From: Fulvivirga ligni
GTDB taxonomy: Bacteria > Bacteroidota > Bacteroidia > Cytophagales > Cyclobacteriaceae
Assembly (NCBI RefSeq): GCF_021389935.1
Contig: NZ_CP089979.1
Span: forward strand, 4,445,001-4,509,000
Length of the DNA stretch: 64,000 nt
Direction of reading: 5' to 3'
In this document: one piece after another, positions 22,955 through 32,700 of the stretch
Layout of the letters: each line of letters opens with the position of its first letter
How positions within the stretch are numbered: the first letter of the stretch is position 1
Made by a program: the position numbers and the translations under genes
Notes under the pieces: model-generated
What the model saw: only the letters and a program-made list of their open reading frames with translations
What the model was told of the DNA's origin: nothing
Database searches by the model: none

Positions 22955-23854
22955 TTACCTTATTTGTTGGTGTAGTTTGGCCATGGCGCGCACTGGAAAA
23001 GTACCTACTCCTTTAAATTTTGGAGGTACAGCACTAAAAGTAAAACCTGAGGCCGGAAGTAGATCAAGATTACACAAATGCTCAACGATAAGAATCTCAT
23101 TTCCCAGCAAGGTAGTATGTGCTGGTCTAGAGTTTGTTCGGGTATCATCAATATTATGAGAATCTATACCCACCAGCTTTACCTCACAATCACGCAGATA
23201 TTCGGCGGCACCCTGGGTGAGAAATGGATGATTTTCATAATAAAGCTCGGTATTCCAGTGCTTATCCCAACCGGTGTGAATAAGCACGGCTCTATTTCTG
23301 ATTTCAAAATTCTTAAGATGCTCCTCTGTAATTTCAAGCGTGGTTTCAAATGGCACACTTACCCTGATGGCGTCCAAATCTGCAAAACATTCCAGCTCCA
23401 CCTCTGATAGATCTTTTCCTCCTTCAAATCTATGGAAAGGGCAATCTATATAAGTACCCGTATTTGAAACCATCTCTATTTTACCTATCTGAAATTCAGT
23501 ACCTTCTGCATAAAATTTTCGTGATTCATCTCTACTTAGGTAATCACAGATGACTGGCGCAGGCAAGCCTTTGTAAGTGACCAAGCCATCTTCAATAGTA
23601 TGACTCAAGTCAATGAATAGCTGCTGTTTACTCTCAGAATTTACAGGGATACGTTTGTGAGCTTCCTGAAATATTTCCTTATTTAATATGCGGGTCTTGC
23701 CCACCATTAGCAGCCGCATATCAGCTACTATATAATCTGCCAGCTCCTTATCGGAGATGCTGTCGCCATCGATATCAAGTCGGAAATCTTCTCCTTTTAT
23801 ACCACCGCCATTGGTGAATTCAATCTCAAAATCAAATTTTACTCTTTTTTGCAT
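22955..23854 (-). CDS. Cyclase/kynurenine formamidase-like protein with N-terminal extension and variant metal motif
   Basis: 299 residues. Residues about 80-295 match the cyclase family (FIDLSHTIEDGLVTYKGLPAP, then VGIDSHNIDD and the LHQQIR end). The family metal motif HxGTHxDxPxH appears here as NTGTYIDCPFH (131-141): both early His are replaced (by Asn and Tyr), while Asp137, Pro139 and His141 remain. This variant is known in some related proteins, so activity may be altered rather than lost. The first 75 residues form an extra domain with a DxDGDxI stretch resembling a calcium-binding loop. It is coupled to the double NTF2 protein. Confidence 0.75.
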   Translation of the reverse strand: MQKRVKFDFEIEFTNGGGIKGEDFRLDIDGDSISDKELADYIVADMRLLMVGKTRILNKEIFQEAHKRIPVNSESKQQLFIDLSHTIEDGLVTYKGLPAPVICDYLSRDESRKFYAEGTEFQIGKIEMVSNTGTYIDCPFHRFEGGKDLSEVELECFADLDAIRVSVPFETTLEITEEHLKNFEIRNRAVLIHTGWDKHWNTELYYENHPFLTQGAAEYLRDCEVKLVGIDSHNIDDTRTNSRPAHTTLLGNEILIVEHLCNLDLLPASGFTFSAVPPKFKGVGTFPVRAMAKLHQQIR

Positions 23855-23945
23855 TTAGGTTAGGTTTAATTACGTCTATTAACGGTAGACCTAAATAGCA
23901 GTTGGTGGAATAGACAATTATTTCAAATAAAATTAAACTATTTAA

Positions 23946-24401
23946 TTAAAAAGAATAATTTAATGAAGTAGCTGAACCTGCTACATTGATTACTATTGTG
24001 CCTTGAGCACTTTGGTAAGACTGCTGATATAATTCTTTGATTTTAGTTAAACTAAAACATAGTTTTTCCTCAATGAGAGCCTCGCAATCGTCATTATCAG
24101 ACAATTTAATACCAAGATTTACCTGAACAGGATTAGACTCCATAAAGGAGGCATCTGTAATTAGAGCATAACCAATAGTTTTGCAGCCACCGCTATGCTT
24201 TACAGTCATCTCCAGGTTGTCACCCTCCAACTTGTATAATTCTACATCAATGTTTTCACTGAAATCATCAGCAGAGATAAGCAAATCAGAACAACGACTT
24301 ATGGAAAGGAAATCAATATCTTCAGGATCCTTATTATCTTTTTGACAGCCAATATTAAACAGTGCCAAAAGCAATATGGTAGTAGGTGCAAGCGCTTTCA
24401 T
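23946..24401 (-). CDS. Small lipoprotein, unknown function
   Basis: 151 residues with a lipoprotein signal (LFNIGCQKDNK, lipid Cys19) and an acidic linker. The mature part contains paired Cys (for example GGCKTIGY and DDCEALIEEKLCF) that could form disulfides. I recognise no domain; the pattern VNLGIKLSDNDDCEA suggests a small beta sandwich. It stands alone, 91 bases from the cyclase-like gene in the same direction. Confidence 0.6.
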   Translation of the reverse strand: MKALAPTTILLLALFNIGCQKDNKDPEDIDFLSISRCSDLLISADDFSENIDVELYKLEGDNLEMTVKHSGGCKTIGYALITDASFMESNPVQVNLGIKLSDNDDCEALIEEKLCFSLTKIKELYQQSYQSAQGTIVINVAGSATSLNYSF

Positions 24402-24505
24402 ATCTAGTTATTGATGGTTATAAGTCATAGACACTTACCGTGAATTAACCGTTGGAATAAGATATGAACAATCTAAGGTAAATTAAAATGATTAATGAAA
24501 ATGGC

Positions 24506-24561
24506 CGGAGCATTGTACAGGCTCGAACGAGCCTGTACAATAACCATCACTCCAAGCTCCG
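24506..24561 (-). terminator. Strong palindrome downstream of the outer-membrane barrel gene
   Basis: TTGTACAGGCTCG (24513-24525) pairs perfectly with CGAGCCTGTACAA (24528-24540) over a 2-base loop; CGGAGC (24506-24511) and GCTCCG (24556-24561) form a second, outer stem. In the direction of the barrel gene it is followed by a T-rich stretch. It is a probable terminator, though the perfect inner arms would also suit a dimeric binding protein. Confidence 0.6.
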
Positions 24562-24600
24562 ACACTTTCTTTGATTTTATATCAAGTGCGCTTCATGAAG

Positions 24601-27420
24601 TTAGGATCTCTTCCCAAAACTCCTGATTGTATAGGTAAAAGTGGCCAGAAAGTATGTTTGTAACACATCGGTTCTGGTTTCTTCAATATAGCTTTCCGTA
24701 TTCGTTCTGGATATGCTGGTGTTGTTGGCCAGCAAATCAAAAACTGATACAGATAGTTCTCCACGATCATTCTTCAAGAACTTCTTACCGAGGCTCATGT
24801 TCCAAAGAACATAACCCACGTTCAGATCCGGATCATCATAACCTGAGTATTTTAAATACTGCAGATCATTCCTAAAAACCATTCCCTTCCAGAATATAAA
24901 GTTGGTTTTGCAACCTATGGTGTGCGTCACATAATCATCTGCCTGTGACTCTTGTAAACTATTGATCACATAATTATAATCTGCATTATATGATACAGTA
25001 AAGTCTACATTCTCATTGATGTTACTTGCCAACGTTACGCCACCACTAGCACTATATGTACGGCTAATGTTAGACTGGTTATTAGTTATACCCGGCGTTC
25101 TGGTATATCCAACAGATAAGTTAGTATTAATGTTTGATTTTATTTTACTTATTGGAAAACCATAAGCTCCGAAGGCTCTTGTATTCCAGTAACCATCAAG
25201 GTTTACCGGAGTAGATAATTGCGCTCCTCTACTCAGCGTAACACTGCTATTTAGTACCGAATCAGCGGTAGCTACATAGGTGGCATTTGTCACATAATCA
25301 GCTGTATTTTGGGCCATTAGCATAACAAAAAAATGCGATGCCTTTTCAGAATTTGTATTCGAATACCTGAAATTTAACATGCTTGTTTTGCTCTGGTCCA
25401 GGTTAGCATTACCCATACTTAAGAACAGTGGATCTGAATTATCCACCACATTTTGCAGCTGGGAAATAGAAGGCGAACTGGTACTGGTTCTGAAAAATAG
25501 TCCGAAGTTTTTACTTCTGGACACTCTGTAGCGCATCATTACACCAGGCAACAGACTATTAAATGATCTTTCTAAATTATAGTTTACAGGAAACTCCTGA
25601 TCGCTGGATAAGGTCGCATTCTGATAAGCCAGGTTTGCTCTTATACTTAATCCTTCTTTTCTGAAGCCCCACCCAATAGATGGTCTGCTGGTAAGATAGG
25701 TGCTCTCAAAGTTATTAGATAAAGCAGTATCTAGGGCCTGAGTTCTTTCTGCTGTAAAATCATAATCATAGTTTTCTTTCTGAGCATCATTGAAGCTTTT
25801 AGAAAGGTTATAATTAAGCTCTAACTGCGAGTATTCACCTAGCGGCTCAGTATAGACCAGATTTCCGCTGATACTATGCCCTTTAGTGCGTGAATCTATA
25901 AACTGATTAAGGCTGTCCTGCTCATCACTGATATAATAAATATTTTGAGAACGCTGCCATGCCTCTCCATCATCATCATTCACACTGGATGATACATCCA
26001 GCGATAAGGTACGACCTTTTTTAGCAAACTTATGGCGATAGAGCAATGTGCCAGAAAAATTATATCCAAAACGATCGTTATCATAGTCAGAATAAGTCTC
26101 ATTTAGCGACTGCCCTGACATGGAAGTAGTAGCTCCGTTTTGTTTTGAATTAGAGCTATTATTCTGAAAACTGAGGCGTGGCATAAACAAAACGGAGTTA
26201 TTATCATCCATTTCATATTCCATACGCATGGTTAGCCTATGATTATTATTGACGCTGTTAGAACCTGTATATTCATTATAAAACTGGCTGGAATCACTGG
26301 TTAAGAAGGTCTCTCTGTATGAATTCTGGTTGCTATTATTACTACTTCTGTTGAAAAAATAGCTACCATTCACGCTGAGCTTCTTAGAAAATTCCTGATC
26401 AAAGTTTATCCCAAAAGATTGAGTCTCTGAGATACCACTCTGTTGGCCACCAATAAAGTTATTAGCATTACCTCCACCACGAAATGATCCTGAACCACCG
26501 CCACCTCTACGGCCTCCTCCTCCGGGAGGGCCTCTTCTTCGGCCGCCACTACTCATCACACCCAGCAGATCTTCCTGTGAAAAGTTCTGTTGGTTAATGT
26601 TATTGGCCAAACCAAGTACAGTTACTCTGCGAGTACTGTCAAATGAATTTAAGTTGAGACCAGCGGAATATCTTTCATCTGTTCCATATCCGGCATAGGC
26701 CTTACCAAACTTGCCCTGTCTTCTATCTGGCCGGGTTACAATGTTGATGGTCTTGGTGGTATTTCCATCATCAAACCCCGTAAACTGTGCCTGATCACTA
26801 AGCTGATCAAACACCTCCACCCTATCAATAATCTCCGCTGGGATGCTCTTTAAAGCCAGAGAAGGATCATTGCTAAAAAACTCCTTACCATCTACCAATA
26901 CCTTTTTCACGTCCTCACCCTGAGCCTGTACTGTACCGCTTTTGATCATTATACCAGGCATTTTGGCCACCAGATCCTCTGCATTAGCATCAGGATTAGT
27001 TTTGTAAGCCTTAGCAGCCATCATGGTTGTATCTCCTTTCTGCTGTACAGGAATAATTTCTCCCGTAATTTCCACATCACTAAGCACCTTAGTATCAGCC
27101 TCTAATGGCAAGTTACCTAGCTTTGTTTCTGCTTCACTTACTCTCAAAAACTGGAGATAAGGCTTGTAGCCAATACTGGTGATTCGCATTTTATAGAAAG
27201 CCTTAGACAGGCCGGAAATCTTGAAACTACCATCTTCAGTAGTTGCTGTAAAATGCCTTTCAGTACTATCTTTTACACCTGTAAGCAGCACCGTAGCACC
27301 TACAATTACCGACTGATCTTCCGCATCAGTAAGCTTGCCGCTAACACTGTAGTCCTGAGCATAAATTACTCCAGGAAGAAGTAAGCATATATAAATGAAT
27401 AGTCTCTTAATCATTATCAC
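24601..27420 (-). CDS. TonB-dependent receptor-like outer-membrane beta-barrel protein with Gly/Arg-rich insert
   Basis: 939 residues; signal peptide to IYAQ (about residue 21). Residues 24-110 form a carboxypeptidase-regulatory-like domain (YSVSGKLTDAEDQSVIVGATV), residues about 112-235 a plug domain (VLVDGKEFFSNDPSLALKSI is typical of the barrel-3 subfamily) and the rest the barrel. Unusually, residues 291-317 are almost only Gly, Arg, Pro and Ser (GGRRRGPPG...). The substrate is unknown; barrels of this subfamily are not SusC and have no SusD partner here. The ATG overlaps the preceding Spy-like gene by 14 bases. A Met two codons in (27414) is an alternative start. Confidence 0.85.
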   Translation of the reverse strand: MIMIKRLFIYICLLLPGVIYAQDYSVSGKLTDAEDQSVIVGATVLLTGVKDSTERHFTATTEDGSFKISGLSKAFYKMRITSIGYKPYLQFLRVSEAETKLGNLPLEADTKVLSDVEITGEIIPVQQKGDTTMMAAKAYKTNPDANAEDLVAKMPGIMIKSGTVQAQGEDVKKVLVDGKEFFSNDPSLALKSIPAEIIDRVEVFDQLSDQAQFTGFDDGNTTKTINIVTRPDRRQGKFGKAYAGYGTDERYSAGLNLNSFDSTRRVTVLGLANNINQQNFSQEDLLGVMSSGGRRRGPPGGGGRRGGGGSGSFRGGGNANNFIGGQQSGISETQSFGINFDQEFSKKLSVNGSYFFNRSSNNSNQNSYRETFLTSDSSQFYNEYTGSNSVNNNHRLTMRMEYEMDDNNSVLFMPRLSFQNNSSNSKQNGATTSMSGQSLNETYSDYDNDRFGYNFSGTLLYRHKFAKKGRTLSLDVSSSVNDDDGEAWQRSQNIYYISDEQDSLNQFIDSRTKGHSISGNLVYTEPLGEYSQLELNYNLSKSFNDAQKENYDYDFTAERTQALDTALSNNFESTYLTSRPSIGWGFRKEGLSIRANLAYQNATLSSDQEFPVNYNLERSFNSLLPGVMMRYRVSRSKNFGLFFRTSTSSPSISQLQNVVDNSDPLFLSMGNANLDQSKTSMLNFRYSNTNSEKASHFFVMLMAQNTADYVTNATYVATADSVLNSSVTLSRGAQLSTPVNLDGYWNTRAFGAYGFPISKIKSNINTNLSVGYTRTPGITNNQSNISRTYSASGGVTLASNINENVDFTVSYNADYNYVINSLQESQADDYVTHTIGCKTNFIFWKGMVFRNDLQYLKYSGYDDPDLNVGYVLWNMSLGKKFLKNDRGELSVSVFDLLANNTSISRTNTESYIEETRTDVLQTYFLATFTYTIRSFGKRS

Positions 27421-27793
27421 CTCTTCTGCCTCCTCTTCCTCCTCTCGGCGATCTTTCAGTAACTTCCTGATAAAGCTTGAACTGATCTTCTGAAAGAATA
27501 TCTTTCATGGCTTCATCCTTCTTTTTTCGGTTTTCCTGAAACTGAGCTCTCATATTCTCACGGTCACCTGATGCGATGGTTTCTTTCACCGTAACCTCAA
27601 ACTGTTTGTACACTTCATCAATCAATAGCTTCTGATCTTCATTTAAATCAGTGATTTTTTCAAGTACTTCTTTCTTCTCATTTGCTATTCTTTCAGAAGG
27701 ATCAAACTGTCGGTTTGGTCTGTCTCCACCTTGTGCTAAACTCATGGTTTGTATGGCCAACAGTGCGGAAAATATTAATGCTATTCTTTTCAT
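27407..27793 (-). CDS. Small periplasmic helical protein, Spy/CpxP-like, with Gly/Arg tail
   Basis: 128 residues; signal peptide to SLAQ (about 20). The mature part is helical and rich in Glu/Lys with ITDLNEDQKLLIDEVYKQF and ILSEDQFKLYQEVTE, the LTxxQ-like pattern of Spy/CpxP-type periplasmic proteins. The C-terminus RGGRGGRRGDND is Gly/Arg-rich, like the insert in the downstream barrel. The gene overlaps the barrel gene by 14 bases, so they are coupled and probably act together; it is divergent from the LytS/LytTR pair, which may regulate both. A chaperone or stress-sensing role is inferred. Confidence 0.72.
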   Translation of the reverse strand: MKRIALIFSALLAIQTMSLAQGGDRPNRQFDPSERIANEKKEVLEKITDLNEDQKLLIDEVYKQFEVTVKETIASGDRENMRAQFQENRKKKDEAMKDILSEDQFKLYQEVTERSPRGGRGGRRGDND

Positions 27794-27997
27794 TTCTAAT
27801 GGTTTTAAAATCGAGAGTTAATTTACTGCGAAAACCACTGATCAGGAAAACTATTCAACCAACGTTCATATTTCCTCAACGAACGACTTGCATAGTTTTT
27901 TTCGATTCGTTAATTGAGGCCGCAAAGGTGTTGGTAGAGAAGAATTGCAGTTTCGTTGAATTTTCTCTCCAGTTATTTCTGATTTATCTAATTTTAT

Positions 27998-29080
27998 ATG
28001 GTGAGGAAATTTGAACGAGCGAGAAACATAGGCATACACCTAATATTTTGGTTAGCTTATGCCACATTAATGTATAACTGGATGTCATCTGCCTGGATGG
28101 ATTACATTCAGAGTTTGTGGCTCACCTTACGCATAGTTAGCATACATGCTTTTGTGTTTTACATTAATGTATATCTGCTACTGCCCAAGCTGATGGAAAA
28201 GAACAGGTATGCACAGTATTTTCTTTCCATTGTAGCACTACTGTTTCTGGTATATTTTCTACGCGAAATGCTCAGCCATGTCATCCCCTTTGATCCTGCC
28301 GAGCGCATACGTCAGTTTAGAAAAATGAACCCTCCACCAGACGGCATGAATATACCGCGTCCTTTTGACCGAAGACCTGGAGTGAATCCGAGGGTGGTTA
28401 TGGATATCATTTCTGTGGTGGCTGTTTTATTTGTTAGTACCACCTATTGGCTGACTCAACAGACACGCAAAAGAAAACAGGCAGAGGTAAGTTTGAAAAA
28501 CGAAAATCTGAACACCGAGCTAAGACTATTGAAATCGCAGATTAATCCACATTTCTTGTTTAATGCTCTGAATAATATTTACAGCATGTCTTTCACTAAT
28601 CAGAAAAATGCTCCTGACATGATCATGAAGCTTTCAGATATGCTGAGATATGTTTTGTATGAAAGCAATGAGTCTCGCGTGAGCCTTGCCCGTGAAGTGG
28701 ACTACATTCATAATTTCATTGATTTTCAAAAACTCAAACTAGAGGGAGAGCCTAACATAATCATTGATATTAATGTAACTAATCATGCCCTGCTGGTAGA
28801 GCCCATGCTGTTTATTCCTTTCATAGAAAACAGCTTTAAACACAGCAATTTAGAAAGTGACAGCGGATGGATTAAAATGCTATTAAACTCTGATAAACAG
28901 CAAATTACATTTGAAATATCGAATAGTAAGCCCAAACAAACCTACTCTAAGGATAACACTTCCGGCATAGGCCTGGAAAATGTAAAGAAGCGGCTTCAAT
29001 TGCTTTACCCTGAAAAGCACGAGCTGATAATAGAGGACAAAGTAGACTCATTTACCGCTAAACTTGTTATACTGGTATGA
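27998..29080 (+). CDS. LytS/YehU-type sensor histidine kinase
   Basis: 360 residues with four hydrophobic segments (about 11-33, 40-63, 71-95 and 134-152) and no large extracellular domain; a proline-rich linker (about 108-130) separates the third and fourth. The cytoplasmic part starts near 158 with a coiled coil and then the His-kinase block LLKSQINPHFLFNALNN with phospho-acceptor His185, followed by a GHKL ATPase domain (IPFIENSFKH, then SGIGLENVKKRL). It overlaps its response regulator by four bases. It probably senses a membrane or envelope state and signals to the LytTR partner; the divergent barrel/Spy-like genes are the obvious candidate targets. Confidence 0.9.
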   Translation: MVRKFERARNIGIHLIFWLAYATLMYNWMSSAWMDYIQSLWLTLRIVSIHAFVFYINVYLLLPKLMEKNRYAQYFLSIVALLFLVYFLREMLSHVIPFDPAERIRQFRKMNPPPDGMNIPRPFDRRPGVNPRVVMDIISVVAVLFVSTTYWLTQQTRKRKQAEVSLKNENLNTELRLLKSQINPHFLFNALNNIYSMSFTNQKNAPDMIMKLSDMLRYVLYESNESRVSLAREVDYIHNFIDFQKLKLEGEPNIIIDINVTNHALLVEPMLFIPFIENSFKHSNLESDSGWIKMLLNSDKQQITFEISNSKPKQTYSKDNTSGIGLENVKKRLQLLYPEKHELIIEDKVDSFTAKLVILV

Positions 29081-29775
29081 CGGCAAAGTGCATAATTATA
29101 GATGACGAACACCCGGCCAGAGTACTGCTTACTCAATATGTGAGCAAAGTAAGCCATTTAGAACTGGTAGGCACTTTCAAAAATCCGGTAGAAGCCATGA
29201 GTTATCTAAAAGATAATCAGGTAGATATCATACTTCTGGATATTCAGATGCCTGAGCTCACAGGGATTGAATTTTTAAAGTCGTTCACTCAAAAGCCAAA
29301 GGTAATTCTCACCACAGCTTATCCTAACTATGCCCTGGAAGGCTATGAGCTGGATGTGATTGATTACTTATTGAAACCGATAAAATTAGAGCGCTTTATT
29401 CATGCGGCCAACAAGGCTTATGATCTCATAAAGCTGGAGCAAAATACTCAGGCACCACAAGCCGAGAAAAGCACTATAACCATAAAAGCTGACCATAAGA
29501 TTCATATCGTAAACCTTGCGGAAATTAAATACATAGAAGGTTTAAGAGAGTATGTACGCTTTCACATGACCACCGGAGAAAAACTCATAGCGCTCGAGTC
29601 ATTAAAAAAACTGGAAACAACCCTGCCAGCTCAGCAGTTTTTCAGAATTCACAAGTCATATATTGTCAATAAGCAAATGGTGAAAGCCATATATGGCAAT
29701 CAGCTAGAGCTCAACGGCATGTACCTCCCCATCGGTAAATCATACCGTGAGGAAGTGACTCAGAAGCTTACTTAG
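29077..29775 (+). CDS. LytTR-family response regulator
   Basis: 232 residues. Receiver domain residues 1-120 with the acidic pocket Asp9/Asp10, the phosphorylation Asp55 in LLDIQMPEL, the Thr in LTTAYPNYA and the Lys in LLKPIKLERF. The LytTR DNA-binding domain covers about 135-230 (IKYIEGLREYVRFHMTTGEK, then FFRIHKSYIVN, the family signature). It partners the histidine kinase with which it overlaps. LytTR proteins bind direct repeats about 21 bp apart; I did not find a clear pair in the 27.8-28.0 kb intergenic space. Its end overlaps the convergent FG-GAP gene by eight bases. Confidence 0.92.
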   Translation: MTAKCIIIDDEHPARVLLTQYVSKVSHLELVGTFKNPVEAMSYLKDNQVDIILLDIQMPELTGIEFLKSFTQKPKVILTTAYPNYALEGYELDVIDYLLKPIKLERFIHAANKAYDLIKLEQNTQAPQAEKSTITIKADHKIHIVNLAEIKYIEGLREYVRFHMTTGEKLIALESLKKLETTLPAQQFFRIHKSYIVNKQMVKAIYGNQLELNGMYLPIGKSYREEVTQKLT

Positions 29776-32700
29776 CATTTATTTGTGAAGTATATGTTGA
29801 GACTGGCCCCTGATTGCTTACCGCTACAAAGCCTTTCTTGCCATTAATGACTGTCGCTTGAAGCTGCTTTACATCATAGGGCATGAAAATACCACTTTGC
29901 TGATAGGTTAAGGGTTGGAAATGTCCCTTTCCATCGCCCAGCAGACACAGGCCAATGCCTGCATCAGCTCTTGGAGTTTCTACTTCAGATGAGAATAGAT
30001 TGCCTGCGATTATGATGTCTTCATGGCCGTCATTATTCCAGTCGGCAATCACCATATCATTAATTGGTGCTAATTGGGCCTCATTGGGTAAATGATGAAT
30101 TTTGTAACCCTTCCCGGTATTTTCCAGATAAATACTGGCGAAACTTTCCACGCTATAATGAAGCGAATTTTCTAATTCTTTATCACCATAAATATCTACA
30201 ACATTGGCCTTAGAAAACGACTTATAATCTTTGTATTTAGCTTTTATTGTTGGAATCTGCTGAGATGAACAGCCTCTGCCACGAACAGGATATTCCTCAC
30301 CGCTATTCTGATAGCTTAATACAATATCACTCTTATCATTATGATCAAAATCACTGGCGTAAACCTTAAAGGGCTTACCCTCATGAGCCTGGTATTTGTA
30401 GTTCTTACCAAGATTACCTAGCACATAATCAGTATCACCATCATGGTCAAAATCGGCCCCATCGATACTAAACCACCAGCCATGCATATTCTGATCAAAG
30501 TAATCGGATGACTTATCTTCAAACTTACTTCCATTGTTGAGATAGACCTTTAATTCCATCCACTCGCCCACTATCAGCAGATCAGTTTTACCATCATTAT
30601 TAAAATCGCTCCAGAGGGCATCTGTTACCATGCCTAGGTTAGATGCACCAGGCATAACCTGATCAGTAACTATTTCAAATTTTGGACTTCCATTCTTAGT
30701 GTCATTTCTCAACAAATAGCTCACTCCTGGATAAGGATAATGACCGGGCGAAAGTCTACCACCCACAAACAGATCCAGGTCACCGTCACCATCATAGTCA
30801 TAAGGTCGCACGCATGATCCGCTGCCTGTTATTTTTGGTAATTCTGCTTTAATAAATTTCCCTCGCTCATTGATGAATAACCTATCCTGATAGTATGCTT
30901 TATTTTGAAACTCATAGCCACCACTCACGATGTAAAGATCTGCATCACCATCGCCATCTGCATCGAAAAAGCTGGCTCCCAGGTCCTCATACTTTTTATC
31001 TTCATCTATCTGAAAATCAATCCTTTCCAGTTTTCCATCGGCCTTTTGTTTATATATAGCACCATTTTCACCAGAAGCCGCTCCGATATAATAATCATCC
31101 AGACCGTCATTATCAATATCCGCAACAGCCAGAGCCGGACCAAAGTTGGACATCTTGTGAGGTAACAAAACCTGTACATCAAAATCATTGAACATATTCT
31201 CCTTATGGACAGGTAATTCACTTTCAACCTTGGCAAATAGATGGTTTTTAGTTGCTGATTTTTGGTCTGATTTCTCTGCCTGGCTGTAATCAAATGTGAT
31301 TATTTGGTTCGAACCCGCGGCTTTTTTCATTTGAACCCTTCCATCTGGCCAGTTTACGATGAGTGAATCAACCTGTGTGTTCTCTCCTAATCCGAAATAA
31401 AGTATTGGCTCCACTGAAGACTGGTAGCCTCTTGTTAAAGTCAGCTCTCCTACTTGAACTTGGCCCGCATGGTACACCATCACCTTAGTGCCTATGCCCA
31501 AACTGTTGTGCTTTGCGCCTTTAAAATTGACCTTCAGATAATTAGCGCCTTGCTCACTTGTGTTATTTTTATAGATGTAGGCTTCTTCATCAATATTGTT
31601 TACAATCAACTCCAGGTCTCCATCATTATCCAGATCCGCATATACAGCTCCATTTGAAAAGCCTTTATCCGTTAAGCCCCATTCCTCCATCTGTTTACTG
31701 AACGTGAGATCACCATTGTTTTTGAAAACATAATTGGCAATAGGCTCTGAAGGCATCTTCTGTACATTTTCAAGTTCTTTACTTTGCCTTTTCTGAGTAC
31801 TGGCCTTGAAATAAACCTCACGCTCAGCATCCAGCTTTTTAAAGAAATCATTGTTATTAATATCCCTACGGGTGCCATTAGAAATGAAAATATCTTTTAA
31901 TCCGTCATTATCAAAGTCAGCAAACAAGGGAGACCAGCTCCAATCGGTAGAAGACACCCCGGCCAGCTTGGCAATATTACTGTATTGAGGGTCTCCATTG
32001 TCATCAACACCACGGCTCATCTGCAATGAGTTATACATATATTGATGATGCAGACCCAGGTCTACCAGCTCATAGAAACCTTCAATATTCATTCCTGCCA
32101 TATTTTCCTTGTTTCTTCTATGACCTTCAGGTGTCATATCTACCTGAAGTATGTCCATGAAGCCATCATTGTTAAAATCGGCAATATCAGCACCCATGCC
32201 GTAATATGAGGTTTGGCGTGTCACCTCTTTGCTCTTGTTACTAAAGGTGCCATCACCATTATTGATGTAGCAAAAATCAGGGCTGGCAAAGTCGTTAGAT
32301 ACATAAATATCTTTGTAACCATCATTGTTAAGATCTGAAATGGTGGCACTTAGAGATAAACCGAAGCTGAGTAAGCCGGCTTCTTCAGTAACATTAGTGA
32401 AAGAGCCATCTCCGTTATTTCGATACAAATGATCAGACAGGTCCATTTTAGGATGCTTAATCATTTCGCTATAATAAAAAGATGGTGTTTTAAAGTCTGT
32501 TATTGGGTAGTTTGCAACATATAAATCCTGGTCACCATCATTATCATAATCGAAGAAAGTGGCCTGCGTACTATGCCCGGGATCATCAATTCCATATTTT
32601 GCCGCCTCTTCTTTAAAAACAGGAATTCCCTGGTCATTCACACCTTGATTCACGAACAGTTGATTACGACACTGGCCTTGTCTGCCACTTATGCTGATGT

